A model generated the notes under the pieces. The model was not told where the DNA came from, searched no databases, and was given only the letters and a program-made list of their open reading frames with translations. The translations under genes were made by a program, and so were the position numbers. A stretch of 64,000 nt of DNA from assembly GCF_900176135.1 (NCBI RefSeq), contig NZ_FWWW01000091.1:186001-250000 (forward strand), given 5' to 3'. Source of the stretch: Hymenobacter roseosalivarius DSM 11622 (lineage in GTDB: Bacteria > Bacteroidota > Bacteroidia > Cytophagales > Hymenobacteraceae). Every line of letters starts with the position of its first letter. Position 1 is the stretch's first letter. Below, piece by piece: positions 1 to 8,895 of the stretch.

Positions 1-875
1 CTACGATATTCTGCTGACCCAGGAGCAGCTGCGCATTCTGGATGAGGCCATCGTGCGCCAGGAAAAACAGCTCAAAGATGCCTTCGCGCAGTACGAGGTG
101 GGCATCGCCGACAAGATTGACTACAAGCGGGCGTCTATTTCGGTGAAGAATGCCCGCGCCCAGCGCAAAACCACGGCTGGCTGAGTCGTTGAAGGGCAAA
201 TATGCCACCCTCAAGCAGCTCATGGGCTACGCGCCCGAAAACAGCCTGGCCCTGGCCTACGACACGGCCCAGATGATTCAGCAAACCCGCCTGGATACCA
301 CCCAGCAGCTGGCTTTCGAAAACCGCATTGAGGTGCAGCAGCTCCTGACCCAGAAGAAGCTCCAGCGCCTGAACATTGACTATTACCGCCTGGGCTTTCT
401 GCCCTCGCTCTCGGGCTTTGTCAATTACAACCGCGTGTACCAGAACAACGACTTCGCGGCCCTGTACGACCGCGCGTTTCCTAACTCTCAGGCGGGTTTG
501 CAGCTGGCCCTGCCCATTTTTACGGGCACGCGCCGCACGCAGAATCTGAAAATCGAGGAGCTGCGGGATGAGCGCCTCGACCTGGACTTATTCGATACCA
601 AAAACTAGATCAACTCGGAGTATGAGCAGGCGCTGGCAACCTACAAAAGTGCCCTCAACGACCTGGCTACCCAGCAGGAAAACGCCCGCGACGCCCAGGA
701 AATATACGGCATCGTGAAGCTGCAATACGATGAAGGCATCAAGACCTATCTGGAAGTAATTGTGGCCGAAACCGATTTGCGGACGTCGCAGCTTAACTAT
801 TACAATTCGCTTTTCGCGGTGCTGGCCAGCAAGCTGGACGTGGAGCGGGCGCTGGGTACCATTGCTTTAAACTAA
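1..875 (+). pseudogene. TolC-family outer-membrane efflux protein, 3' part, broken
   Basis: This is the 3' portion of a TolC-type outer-membrane channel gene, the exit duct of an RND pump; its start lies before the window. The first segment reads in the frame beginning at base 2 and dies at a TGA near 182-184. The homologous reading resumes in another frame from about base 175 (ESLKGKYATLKQLMGY), so there is a frameshift at roughly 165-185. That frame meets a TAG at 606-608 and then continues homologous (INSEYEQAL... to LGTIALN) up to TAA at 873-875. The helical, Gln- and Ala-rich pattern and the motif YDEGIKTYLEV fit the TolC family. The TAG probably replaces a Gln codon. The adaptor and RND pump genes follow directly, which supports the assignment. 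With two lesions this copy should not make a full channel, unless the lesions are assembly errors. Confidence 0.85.
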
Positions 876-882
876 TATAAAC

Positions 883-998
883 CACTGTAGAGACGCGTAT
901 TCGCGTCTCAATCGTCGCAGTCATTGTTTAGGCTAACTATTCGAAAGACGCGGCGCCGGTCGTTCAACGAGGAGACGCGAATACGCGTCTCTACAGTG
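883..998. repeat. 27-base perfect inverted repeat
   Basis: Bases 883-909 and 972-998 are exact reverse complements over 27 bases, separated by 62 bases. Each arm also contains its own palindrome (GAGACGCG, four bases, CGCGTCTC). The element fills the gap between the broken TolC gene and the adaptor gene. It resembles a small non-autonomous palindromic element more than a simple terminator, because no T-tract follows. Confidence 0.85.
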
Positions 999-1068
999 GC
1001 GGAGAACTCAATTAAAAATGCCCCCCAGGGCGTTTAAAATGCCTTATTACTTTACAAACATCTACCCC

Positions 1069-2208
1069 ATGAAGTGGAATCTAGTCCGGCTGCTACCCTT
1101 TGTTATCGGCTCCGTCGCGGCCACGGCCTGCGGCGCAAAGAAAGAGGAGGCCGCGCAGAGCGCGGCTCCGGTGGCCGTGCCCGTATCGGTGCATAAAGTG
1201 ACTGAAGAAAGCGTAGTGGGCATCGACACCTACCCTGGCACGGTGGTGCCGCTGAACGAGGTGGAGCTGCGGGCCGAAGTGAGTGGCTACCTGACCAAAA
1301 GCTACGTGCGGGATGGCCAGCGGGTAACCAAGGGCCAGCGGCTCTACGAGATTGACCAAAGCCGCTATGCGGCGGCGTACCAGTCGGCCCAGGCCCAGCT
1401 GCGCATCACCCAGGCCAACTACCAGAAAGCCGCCAAGGATGCCGAGCGCTACAACCGCCTGGCCGAGCAGGACGCCATTGCCCGCCAGCGCGTCGACTAT
1501 GCCGCCACCGACGTCGCCAACGCCCAGGCCCAGATAGCCAACGCCCAGGCCAACCTCGCCAATGCCGCCACCGACTTGCGCCGCTCGGTGCTCGTCGCGC
1601 CATTTGCCGGTACCATCGGCCTGGCCCAGGTAAAGCTCGGCTCCCTCGTGACGCCCGGCACGACCTTGCTAAACACCATTTCTTCTGATAGCCCCATTGC
1701 CGTCGATTTTCCCGTGAACGAGCAGCTGATTCCGCGCTTTTCCAGGTTTGAGCGCGCGGCGGGGGGCAATTCTGACTCCCTGTTCACGCTGGTATTGGCA
1801 GGGGAGGAGACGTACCCCGCGCCGGGCAAAATCAACACCATCGATAGGGCCGTGGACCCCCAGACCGGCACCATCATGGTGCGCCTGCAATTCCCGAACG
1901 CCGAACGCACGCTGCGCGCTGGCATGAACGCCACCGTGCGGGTGTTGAACGAGGATACCGGCCGCCAGCTCGTCATTCCTTATAAAGCTGTGACGGAGCA
2001 GATGGGCGAGTTTTTCGTGTATGTGGTCGGCGACAGCAGCAAGGTGAACCAGCGCAAAGTGCTGACCGGCACGCGGGTAAAGGATAAAGTAGTGGTACGC
2101 CAGGGTTTGAAAGCCGACGAGGTTATCGTGACCGAAGGCGTGCAGAATCTGCGTGAGGGCGCGGTGGTGAAAATCGATGAATCCGCCGTGCCCGTAGCCG
2201 CCAAGTAA
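1069..2208 (+). CDS. RND efflux periplasmic adaptor (membrane fusion protein)
   Basis: This 379-residue protein is the periplasmic adaptor linking an RND pump to a TolC channel. The open frame begins at 1018, but the ATG at 1069 gives a proper lipoprotein signal (MKWNLVRLLPFVIG, ending ATAC-G), so I chose that start; the Cys would be lipidated and tether the protein to the inner membrane. The order of parts is typical of the AcrA/MexA family: a first lipoyl half around residues 35-80 (VELRAEVSGYL), a coiled-coil hairpin rich in Ala, Gln and Asn at about 90-165, a second lipoyl half (LVAPFAGTIG), then beta-barrel and membrane-proximal domains with TGTIMVRLQFPN. It lies upstream of the RND pump gene and downstream of the broken TolC gene, so all three form one efflux operon. 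Substrates cannot be told from sequence. Confidence 0.93.
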   Translation: MKWNLVRLLPFVIGSVAATACGAKKEEAAQSAAPVAVPVSVHKVTEESVVGIDTYPGTVVPLNEVELRAEVSGYLTKSYVRDGQRVTKGQRLYEIDQSRYAAAYQSAQAQLRITQANYQKAAKDAERYNRLAEQDAIARQRVDYAATDVANAQAQIANAQANLANAATDLRRSVLVAPFAGTIGLAQVKLGSLVTPGTTLLNTISSDSPIAVDFPVNEQLIPRFSRFERAAGGNSDSLFTLVLAGEETYPAPGKINTIDRAVDPQTGTIMVRLQFPNAERTLRAGMNATVRVLNEDTGRQLVIPYKAVTEQMGEFFVYVVGDSSKVNQRKVLTGTRVKDKVVVRQGLKADEVIVTEGVQNLREGAVVKIDESAVPVAAK

Positions 2209-2243
2209 TAAAGTGCTTAAACAGCCGGTCGTGTTGCTTTGAA

Positions 2244-2345
2244 GGCGGTCATGCAGAGCACAGCGAAGCATCTCGCGTGCGGTCGTGAGGTTAGTAAGCC
2301 TGCTAAACACGCGAGATGCTTCGGCTCCGCCTCTGCATGACCGCC
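2244..2345. repeat. Imperfect inverted repeat between adaptor and pump genes
   Basis: The arms at 2244-2279 and 2308-2345 match as reverse complements except for a few central positions. They carry the words GGTCATGCAGAG and GAAGCATCTCGCG. Repeats of this type are frequent between genes in Hymenobacter-like genomes (from memory). It lies inside the efflux operon and could affect mRNA stability between the two genes. Confidence 0.8.
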
Positions 2346-2430
2346 TGTTTAAACGAAAGGCACAACGACCGCAACGATTCACCAACCGAAGGACAGCGCA
2401 GCTGGAGCTTGGTGTTATAATTTCTAGCGT

Positions 2431-5400
2431 ATGATATCTGACGTTTTTATTCGGCGACCGGTTACGGCCATCGTCATTTCGGTAGTGATTGTGCTGCTGG
2501 GGGGCATTTCTGTCCTAAACCTGCCCGTCAGCCAGTACCCCAATATTTCGCCGCCCGTGGTGCAGGTGGCGGGCAGCTTCACGGGGGCCGACGCCCAGAC
2601 GGTGGAGCAAACCGTGGTCACGCCCATCGAAACCCAGATCAACGGGACGCCGGGCATGGCCTACATGCAAAGCAACGCCACCAACGACGGCCGCATGAGT
2701 ACCAACGTCACCTTCGACATTGGGACCAACATCGACATTGCCACGCTGGACGTGCAAAACCGCGTCAGCGTCGCCCAGCCCACCTTGCCCGACGAGGTAA
2801 AGCGCCTGGGCCTGACGGTGAAAAAGCGTAACCCCACCACCCTGATGGTGCTGGCCATCTACTCGCCCAAGCGCAGCCACAGCACCGCCTTCCTCGACAA
2901 CTACACCAACGTGTACGTGCGTGACGCCCTGCTGCGCGTGCCCGGTGTGGGCGACGTCACCGCGCTGGGTCAGGACTTTAGCATGCGCGTCTGGCTGCAG
3001 CCCGACAAGATGGCCCAGCTCGGCCTGAGCGTAACGGACGTGACCAGCGCCCTGCGCGAGCAGAACGTGCAGGTGGCCGCCGGCTCGGTGGGTACGGCCC
3101 CGCAGTTCAGCACCCAGGCCTTCCAGTACACTATTTTCGTAAATGGCCGCCTGAATCAGGTCGAGGAATTCGAGGAAATAGTAGTGCGCACTAACCCCGA
3201 AGATGGCTCCGTGGTCCAGCTCAAAGATGTGGCTCGGGTGCAGCTCGGCCAGTTCGATTACTCCCGCTACAACACCACCAACGGCATCCCGACCACGCTG
3301 CTGCTCGTCAATCAAACGCCCGGCGGCAACGCCCTCCAAACGGCCGACGGCATCTATGCCACTATGGATGCCTTGCAGGAGAAATTTCCGCCCGACGTAA
3401 CCTACAAGGCGGCTTTCGAGTCGGTGACGGTGGTGCGCGTATCTATCCGGGAAGTGCTGAATACCCTGGGTGAAGCCCTGCTGTTGGTGACGCTCGTCGT
3501 GTTTCTGTTCCTGCAAAGCTGGCGCGCCACCCTCATCCCTATTCTGGCCATTCCGGTGGCGATTATCGGCACGTTTATCTTCTTCATTCCCCTGGGCTTC
3601 ACCATTAATACGCTGACGCTCTTTGGTTTCGTGCTGGCTATTGGTATCGTGGTCGATGACGCCATCGTGGTGGTGGAAGCCGTGCAGCACTACATCGACA
3701 ACGAGAAGATTCCGGCCCGCGAAGCGACCATAAAGGCCATGAAGGACATTACGGCTCCGGTTATCGCCATTGCCCTGATTCTGGCGGCGGTGTTCGTGCC
3801 GGTGGGCTTTATTCCGGGCATCGTGGGCAAATTGTACCAGCAGTTTGCCATTACCATCGCCATTTCGGTGGTGCTGTCGGCTTCCGTGGCCCTCACGCTC
3901 ACACCGGCCTTGTGCGCCCTGCTCATGCGCCCCACCGAGCAGAACGCCGACTCCAAAGGCCTGAACAAGCTATTCTACAAGTTCAATATGTGGTTTGGCC
4001 GTACCACCGAGTCGTACTCTTTGGGGGTGCGCAAAGCGCTCCGGTTCGCGCCCTTTGTCATGATTCTGCTGGCCTGCATTTACGCGGGCACGGTGGGCTT
4101 GTTCAATGCCAAGCCAACGGGCTTTATCCCGACCGAGGACGAAGGTCGCCTGTTTGTGTCGGTGGAATTGCCCCAGGGTGCTTCCAGCGCCCGCACCAAG
4201 CAGGTGCTCAATCAGATGTCGGATATTATGCGCCGCAAAGCGCCGGCCCTGCGCACGTATACCGCCGTGGGGGGCTTGAATGCCCTGAACTTCTCCTTCA
4301 AGCCCAGCAGCGGCACCTTCTTTATTCAGCTCAAGCCCTGGGATGAGCGCAAGGATGAATCGATGCAGCTGGCGGCCGTTATCGCGGGGCTGCAAAAGGA
4401 GTTTTCAGTCATTAAGGGGGCCAATATCGTGGTAGTGCCGCCGCCGGCTATTCCGGGTCTGGGTAACACGGGCGGCTTTAGCTTCCAGCTGGAACAGCGC
4501 GAAGGCTCCACCGATATCAAAGCCTTTGAGGCCACGGTCAATAAGTTTGTGGCCGCGGCCAACCAGCGGCCGGAAATCGGGCGGGCGTTTACCTTCTTTA
4601 CGGCCAAAACACCTGGCTACCAGGTAACCGTGGACCGGGAGAAAGCCAAGAAGCTGGGGGTGTCGCTGTCCTCGGTGTTCACCACCATGTCGACCTATAT
4701 GGGCTCGGCCTACATCAACGACTTCACCAAGTACGGCCGCAACTTCCGCGTGGTGGCCCAGGCTGATACCTTTTACCGCAAGGATATTGAGAACCTGGGG
4801 GGCTATTATGTAATGAATCAGCAGGGTCAGAACGTGCCGCTGCGCTCCATCATCACGACCAAAGTAGTGGAAAATGCCCCCCTGATTTCCCACTACAACC
4901 TGTTCCGCTCGGCGGAGATAAACGGCGACGCGGCTCCCGGCTACAGCTCGGGCCAGGCCATTCAGGCCCTTGAAGAAGTGGCCGCCGATGTGCTGCCCGC
5001 CGGCTACGGCTACGACTTCTCGGGCCTGAGCCGGGAGGAAATAAGCTCCGGCAACAGCACGATCATCATCTTCGGCCTCTCGATTCTGTTCGTGTTCCTG
5101 CTGCTGGCCGCGCTCTACGAAAGCTGGTCGGTGCCGTTCTCAGTGCTGCTGTCGGTGCCGCTGGGCGCGTTTGGGGCTATGATGGCGTTGATTTTCCTGC
5201 CCAAGCTCACCAACAACGTCTACGCCCAGATCGGCCTGATTACACTCATTGGCCTGGCGGCCAAAAATGCCATTCTGATCGTGGAGTTTGCCAAGGAGCG
5301 CGTCGATATCGGCATGAACCTCATTGAGGCCACCATCGACGCGGTGAAGCTGCGCCTGCGGCCCATTATCATGACGTCGCTGGCCTTTATTCTGGGCGTG

Positions 5401-5724
5401 CTGCCGCTGGCGTTTGCGTCGGGTGCGGGGGCCGTGTCGCGCCAAACCATCGGCTGGACGGTAACGGGCGGGATGCTGGCGGCTACGTTCCTGGCCATCT
5501 TCATCGTGCCGGTGCTCTACGTGCTGATTACCAAATTTGCCTACGGCAAAACCAAGCTGGCCGAGCTGGAAGCCAGCTACGACCCTGCCGCCCACGGCCA
5601 CGAGCAGCATGGCTCCAAAGAGCCTAATACGCCTCCCACGGGTCCGGCCGGCCCCAGCAGCAACGGCCACGCCAGCGAGGAGCGCAAACGCAAGAAAGAA
5701 ACGCCCCCCGAGCTTGGCACGTAA
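2431..5724 (+). CDS. RND multidrug efflux transporter, HAE1 (AcrB-like) family
   Basis: This 1,097-residue inner-membrane protein is the proton-driven pump of a tripartite efflux system. It starts MISDVFIRRPVTAIV, the usual first transmembrane helix, and has the full twelve-helix RND plan with two large periplasmic loops. The proton-relay pair is visible as D409 and D410 in GIVVDDAIVVVE, and the partner lysine is K945 in GLAAKNAILIVEF, matching the D407/D408/K940 set of AcrB. The C-terminal tail of about 50 residues is hydrophilic and rich in Pro, His and Gly, longer than in AcrB. The gene is intact. It follows the adaptor gene with a palindromic repeat between them. The usual TolC partner of this operon is broken, so the pump may borrow another outer-membrane channel. 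Confidence 0.96.
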   Translation: MISDVFIRRPVTAIVISVVIVLLGGISVLNLPVSQYPNISPPVVQVAGSFTGADAQTVEQTVVTPIETQINGTPGMAYMQSNATNDGRMSTNVTFDIGTNIDIATLDVQNRVSVAQPTLPDEVKRLGLTVKKRNPTTLMVLAIYSPKRSHSTAFLDNYTNVYVRDALLRVPGVGDVTALGQDFSMRVWLQPDKMAQLGLSVTDVTSALREQNVQVAAGSVGTAPQFSTQAFQYTIFVNGRLNQVEEFEEIVVRTNPEDGSVVQLKDVARVQLGQFDYSRYNTTNGIPTTLLLVNQTPGGNALQTADGIYATMDALQEKFPPDVTYKAAFESVTVVRVSIREVLNTLGEALLLVTLVVFLFLQSWRATLIPILAIPVAIIGTFIFFIPLGFTINTLTLFGFVLAIGIVVDDAIVVVEAVQHYIDNEKIPAREATIKAMKDITAPVIAIALILAAVFVPVGFIPGIVGKLYQQFAITIAISVVLSASVALTLTPALCALLMRPTEQNADSKGLNKLFYKFNMWFGRTTESYSLGVRKALRFAPFVMILLACIYAGTVGLFNAKPTGFIPTEDEGRLFVSVELPQGASSARTKQVLNQMSDIMRRKAPALRTYTAVGGLNALNFSFKPSSGTFFIQLKPWDERKDESMQLAAVIAGLQKEFSVIKGANIVVVPPPAIPGLGNTGGFSFQLEQREGSTDIKAFEATVNKFVAAANQRPEIGRAFTFFTAKTPGYQVTVDREKAKKLGVSLSSVFTTMSTYMGSAYINDFTKYGRNFRVVAQADTFYRKDIENLGGYYVMNQQGQNVPLRSIITTKVVENAPLISHYNLFRSAEINGDAAPGYSSGQAIQALEEVAADVLPAGYGYDFSGLSREEISSGNSTIIIFGLSILFVFLLLAALYESWSVPFSVLLSVPLGAFGAMMALIFLPKLTNNVYAQIGLITLIGLAAKNAILIVEFAKERVDIGMNLIEATIDAVKLRLRPIIMTSLAFILGVLPLAFASGAGAVSRQTIGWTVTGGMLAATFLAIFIVPVLYVLITKFAYGKTKLAELEASYDPAAHGHEQHGSKEPNTPPTGPAGPSSNGHASEERKRKKETPPELGT

Positions 5725-5755
5725 AGGCTACGGGCTTGAAGTTTAGCCAAATAGG

Positions 5756-5822
5756 GGGCGTCATGCTCTATCTGGCGTCCGCTTGTCGAAGCATCTCGCG
5801 GGTTTGGTGAGAGTAGTAATAC
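5756..5822. repeat. Half copy of the 2244-2345 palindromic repeat
   Basis: This stretch holds TCATGCTCTA followed by CTTGTCGAAGCATCTCGCGG, which resembles one arm of the element at 2244-2345. The second arm is absent, so it looks like a truncated copy. Confidence 0.5.
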
Positions 5823-5855
5823 TTATTCTGTTCTACCAACTCATTTTGGCCCAGC

Positions 5856-5907
5856 AGCCAGCAGAAAGGCCGGCCCCCACGTACGGGAGCCGGCCTTTCT
5901 GCTGGCT
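5856..5907. terminator. Bidirectional transcription terminator
   Basis: Two 19-base arms (5856-5874 and 5889-5907) are perfect reverse complements around a 14-base loop. The stem contains AAAGGCCGGC and its complement. It sits between the convergent efflux operon and nuclease gene and could stop transcription from both sides. Confidence 0.8.
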
Positions 5908-5941
5908 GGCCTGGGCGCAGGCCACTTATTTGCAAGCTGGC

Positions 5942-6823
5942 TTAGCTGGTGGGGCCGGCGTCTACCTTGGCTTCGATGGTGCTTTGTACGGTGCCGGATA
6001 CGGCCGAGAGGATGTTGTAGCCAGTGGCCGACTCGATTGCGTCGACCGTGGTGCGGTAGCTGCCCCAGCTGGTGCTGATGGAATTGGAGTTGGGCATATC
6101 CACGGCGATGATCCGGGTGCTGGTGCTCACGCGGCTGGCGTCAGATGAGCCCTCGGGTAATATCACGACCACTTTCCAGGTGCGGGCGGGCACGGTAACG
6201 CGGCCCGCGTCGATAGTAGTGGCGTAACCGTTGGAGCCGGTGCCCCCTTTGCCGTAGCTGCCCGCAATGACGTAGAGCTCGTAGCCCTGGCCCACCAGCG
6301 TACGGCAGTAGTTCTCCAAGTTGGCCCAGGTTTGCTGGTTGTTGGTCGGGGCCTGGGGCATCATGTTGCTCATGAGGAAGGTAGCCGAGTTATCGGTGAC
6401 GGAGCCAGTGCGGTCGGCGCTGGGGCAAACGTGGCCGCGGTCGAAGCCCGAGCCGCTGTAGCTGGTGGACCCCACCCGGTACCAGCCGGTGGGCAAGGTG
6501 GCGTCGGCGCGAAAATCGTCCTGGCGCGGGGTGCTGCCCAGCCAGGCGCTGCTCAGGTGCCAGCTCACCCAGTTCGGCGTGCCCCGGTCGCGGTGGTACG
6601 ACATGGCATACTGCGACTTCTGCATCAAGTAGTTCCAGTAGTAGTACGAGTCGGCTACGGCCCCGCTGGGGTTGCCCATGGCTAAGTGGCTGTCGCGGGT
6701 GGCGTCGTGACTTACGGGGGCGGCGGTGGGAGTGGCCGGGGCAATCAGCTCGTCTTTCGAACAGGATACAGCCAGGACCATGAGCAGCGCGAAGCTGCTG
6801 ATGCGGGTAAAGGAAAGCTTCAT
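5942..6823 (-). CDS. Secreted DNA/RNA non-specific endonuclease (DRGH family)
   Basis: This 293-residue lipoprotein is a sugar-non-specific nuclease of the Serratia nuclease / EndoG family, which cuts DNA and RNA with one Mg ion. The N-terminus (MKLSFTRISSFALLMVLAVSC) is a lipoprotein signal ending in a cysteine, so the enzyme is exported and anchored. The catalytic motif DRGH is at residues 128-131, with H131 the predicted general base; the metal-binding Asn/Glu region follows in NNQQTWANLENYCR. Length is normal for a secreted family member. It is a single gene, convergent with the efflux operon across a strong terminator. A nutritional role (degrading extracellular DNA) is an inference. Confidence 0.92.
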   Translation of the reverse strand: MKLSFTRISSFALLMVLAVSCSKDELIAPATPTAAPVSHDATRDSHLAMGNPSGAVADSYYYWNYLMQKSQYAMSYHRDRGTPNWVSWHLSSAWLGSTPRQDDFRADATLPTGWYRVGSTSYSGSGFDRGHVCPSADRTGSVTDNSATFLMSNMMPQAPTNNQQTWANLENYCRTLVGQGYELYVIAGSYGKGGTGSNGYATTIDAGRVTVPARTWKVVVILPEGSSDASRVSTSTRIIAVDMPNSNSISTSWGSYRTTVDAIESATGYNILSAVSGTVQSTIEAKVDAGPTS

Positions 6824-7060
6824 GCGTTTAGGGGTAGAGGGTGGAAGATGGTAAATGATGGTGCAAAAGTCGGCTGCGAACAGCTCAAAAGAGAGCTTAC
6901 GCTTGTTATCTAATTGTTGCTAAATGGGCCGAATCCCCTGCCCGTGCGGTTTGCAGATAATCAGCTGACGGCGGACAGCAGCGAAAATGGATAAAAGCAG
7001 CTCACAGAAATAACCCTACGTTATGGGCAACTGGTATGTTCGTACCCATGAACACGGGCC

Positions 7061-7230
7061 TTATTGGGCCGCAAACCGAAATGCGACCGGTGTAATGGCA
7101 GCCTTGCTTTTGAACAAACGGGCGAAGTACTGCGGATACTCGAAGCCCAGCTTAAACGCCGTTTCATTGATGGATTGGGACGCGGCGAGCCGCTGCCACC
7201 TGTTGTTTTCTTGCTGCTCTCCGAAACAAC
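7061..7230 (-). pseudogene. Remnant of an AraC-family regulator (C-terminal DNA-binding end)
   Basis: On the minus strand a reading frame ends at the stop at 7061-7063 and encodes SINETAFKLGFEYPQYFARL followed by FKSKAAITPVAFR. This is the second helix-turn-helix of an AraC/XylS regulator, where the GFEYPQYFARLFK signature is nearly invariant. Upstream of about 7230 the similarity is lost and the first helix-turn-helix and sensor domain are missing. The fragment runs directly into the start region of the plus-strand hydrolase gene, so a rearrangement appears to have removed most of the regulator. The identification rests on about 45 residues but the pattern is distinctive. Confidence 0.75.
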
Positions 7231-7259
7231 CCCTACCTATGCTTTATCATCTGCTACCC

Positions 7260-8183
7260 ATGAGCAAACTGCTTTCTATCGTTTTGTTGTGCCTGGCTGC
7301 GCAAGCCGTTCTCGCCCAGGTCCAGACATTGCCGCTGTATACCGGCACCATTCCGAACTCCAAACCCAGCAGCGTGCGGGAAACCAGCGTGACCTTGCCC
7401 AACGGCGGCGTGCGCATTTCCAACGTCGTGCAGCCCACGCTCACGGTATTTTTGCCCCCCAGCGACCAGGCCAATGGCACGGCCGTGGTTATCTGTCCGG
7501 GTGGTGGCTATACGCGCCTATCCATCGACCACGAGGGCTACGACGTGGCCAAGCGGCTGAATGAGATGGGCGTCGCGGCTTTCGTGCTCAAGTATCGTCT
7601 GCCCAACGACCAGAGCCAGCCCGATAAATCCGTCGCGCCCTTGCTCGATGCCCAGCAGGCCCTGCGGCTGGTGCGCCAGCAGGCCAGCAAGTTTAACATA
7701 AACCCTAATCGGGTCGGACTAATGGGCTTTTCGGCGGGCGGCCACCTAGCGGCTACGGCCGGCACCCACTTCGCCCAACCCGTGGGTCAGCCCACCGACC
7801 AAACCACGTCCGTGCGCCCCGATTTTCTGGTGTTGCTGTACCCGGTTATCAGCTTCACCGACAGCCTGAAACACGCCGGCTCACGCAATAACCTGCTAGG
7901 CGAGCAGCCCACCGCCGCCCAGATTCGGCTCTACTCCAACGAAACCCAGGTGACGGCCCAAACGCCCCCCACGTTTCTGGTGCACGCCCAGGACGACACG
8001 ACGGTGCCCGTGCAGAACAGCATTGTTTTCTACGAGGCCTTGCTGCGGCACCAGGTGCCCGCCGAAATGCACTTGTACCCGCGCGGTGGCCACGGCTTCG
8101 GCCTGCACAACAAAACCACCCAGGAAGACTGGAGCGCGAGTCTGCAAAACTGGCTGGGGGCTAATGGTTGGCTAAAAAAATAA
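7260..8183 (+). CDS. Secreted alpha/beta hydrolase, esterase/lipase-like
   Basis: This 307-residue exported enzyme belongs to the alpha/beta-hydrolase esterase group that includes acetyl-xylan esterase-like proteins of Bacteroidota. The open frame starts at 7023, but the ATG at 7260 begins a clean signal peptide (MSKLLSIVLLCLAAQAVLA), whereas the upstream codons overlap the AraC remnant. The oxyanion-hole region is VICPGGGYTRLSIDHEG, the nucleophile is S158 in GFSAGGH, and the catalytic Asp and His lie in HAQDDTTVP and PRGGHGFGL. These features fit hydrolysis of acyl esters, perhaps on plant polysaccharides; the substrate is an inference. It overlaps the convergent small gene by 12 bases. Confidence 0.9.
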   Translation: MSKLLSIVLLCLAAQAVLAQVQTLPLYTGTIPNSKPSSVRETSVTLPNGGVRISNVVQPTLTVFLPPSDQANGTAVVICPGGGYTRLSIDHEGYDVAKRLNEMGVAAFVLKYRLPNDQSQPDKSVAPLLDAQQALRLVRQQASKFNINPNRVGLMGFSAGGHLAATAGTHFAQPVGQPTDQTTSVRPDFLVLLYPVISFTDSLKHAGSRNNLLGEQPTAAQIRLYSNETQVTAQTPPTFLVHAQDDTTVPVQNSIVFYEALLRHQVPAEMHLYPRGGHGFGLHNKTTQEDWSASLQNWLGANGWLKK

Positions 8184-8474
8184 ATCCGCCTTGCCCGACC
8201 ACCAAATTTCGGTGCCGGGGGGCAAATCCGTTACCACCTCCGATTCCAGTAATAGCACCGCATCTGGGCTTGCAGAGTCCGCGGGCCGCGATATTTCCTC
8301 CACGCTGGCGGGCACTAGTTGCTGGTGGCCATTTGGGAATACGAGCCGTACTTCCAGCTTGGTATGCAGAGCAAACTGGCGCAGCAACGGCTCTGACCGA
8401 CGGGCGATTGCCAATAATCCTAAGCCCGTCAGGTGGTAGCTCTCCGCTACGACAAGTAAAAGCTGCGGTGTCAT
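8172..8474 (-). CDS. Small conserved-looking hypothetical protein
   Basis: This 100-residue protein has no recognised domain. It starts MTPQLLLVVAESYHLTGLG and has an alternating hydrophobic pattern (LEVRLVFPNGHQQLVPA) followed by DLPPGTEIWWSG near the end, suggesting a small beta-rich fold. Short proteins with a V-PPGTEIW ending are common in Hymenobacter as far as I remember, which is why I prefer this frame over two overlapping ones. It is convergent with the esterase-like gene and overlaps it by 12 bases. Confidence 0.6.
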   Translation of the reverse strand: MTPQLLLVVAESYHLTGLGLLAIARRSEPLLRQFALHTKLEVRLVFPNGHQQLVPASVEEISRPADSASPDAVLLLESEVVTDLPPGTEIWWSGKADLFF

Positions 8475-8578
8475 AAGGGTATTGATCAGGCAATGATATG
8501 TAATAACCTCACGAACTAAATGCTACGGGAAAGCGCGTGCCGATGAGCACTTTCGGAGAATGGCGTAGATTAGCTTGC

Positions 8579-8776
8579 ATGAAACTAAAACATACTCTTC
8601 TACTACTCATAGCAGGTTTAGGTCTAGGTGTATTAGGTGCCTTATGGAAAATACTGCACTACCCCTACGCCGATATACTAATACTAGCTAGCCTGACTTT
8701 AAATTTGGTAGCAGTACTAATAGGGCTTTACAAAATAGTTTCTCATCCCAAGGTTAAAGCAGTTTTGAATCGTTAA
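8579..8776 (+). CDS. Small two-helix membrane protein
   Basis: This 65-residue product begins at the ATG at 8579, just before the first hydrophobic helix. The segments LLLLIAGLGLGVLGALWKIL (about 5-24) and ADILILASLTLNLVAVLIGL are good transmembrane helices, and the tail is basic. The first helix plus LHYPYA resembles the start of the gliding protein GldL, but the protein is far too short to be GldL. The local sequence is less GC-rich than its neighbours. Function is unknown. Confidence 0.6.
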   Translation: MKLKHTLLLLIAGLGLGVLGALWKILHYPYADILILASLTLNLVAVLIGLYKIVSHPKVKAVLNR

Positions 8777-8895
8777 CTGCCCCAAGCCTGATGACGGATT
8801 TCCTCCTGTTTCCTGTCACTGCTGAGATACTTTCCGGGGAATTCCCGGTGTCATAAATCCTGTGCTGCGCTGTAGTTATTTCCAATTCGAATTGC

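Noticed and set aside
2515..3690. Long minus-strand open frames opposite the RND pump and other GC-rich genes
   Set aside because: They are His-, Arg- and Gly-rich shadow frames without motifs, produced by codon bias of the real genes.
7023..7259. N-terminal extension of the esterase-like gene
   Set aside because: These codons overlap the minus-strand AraC remnant, and a clean signal peptide starts at 7260.
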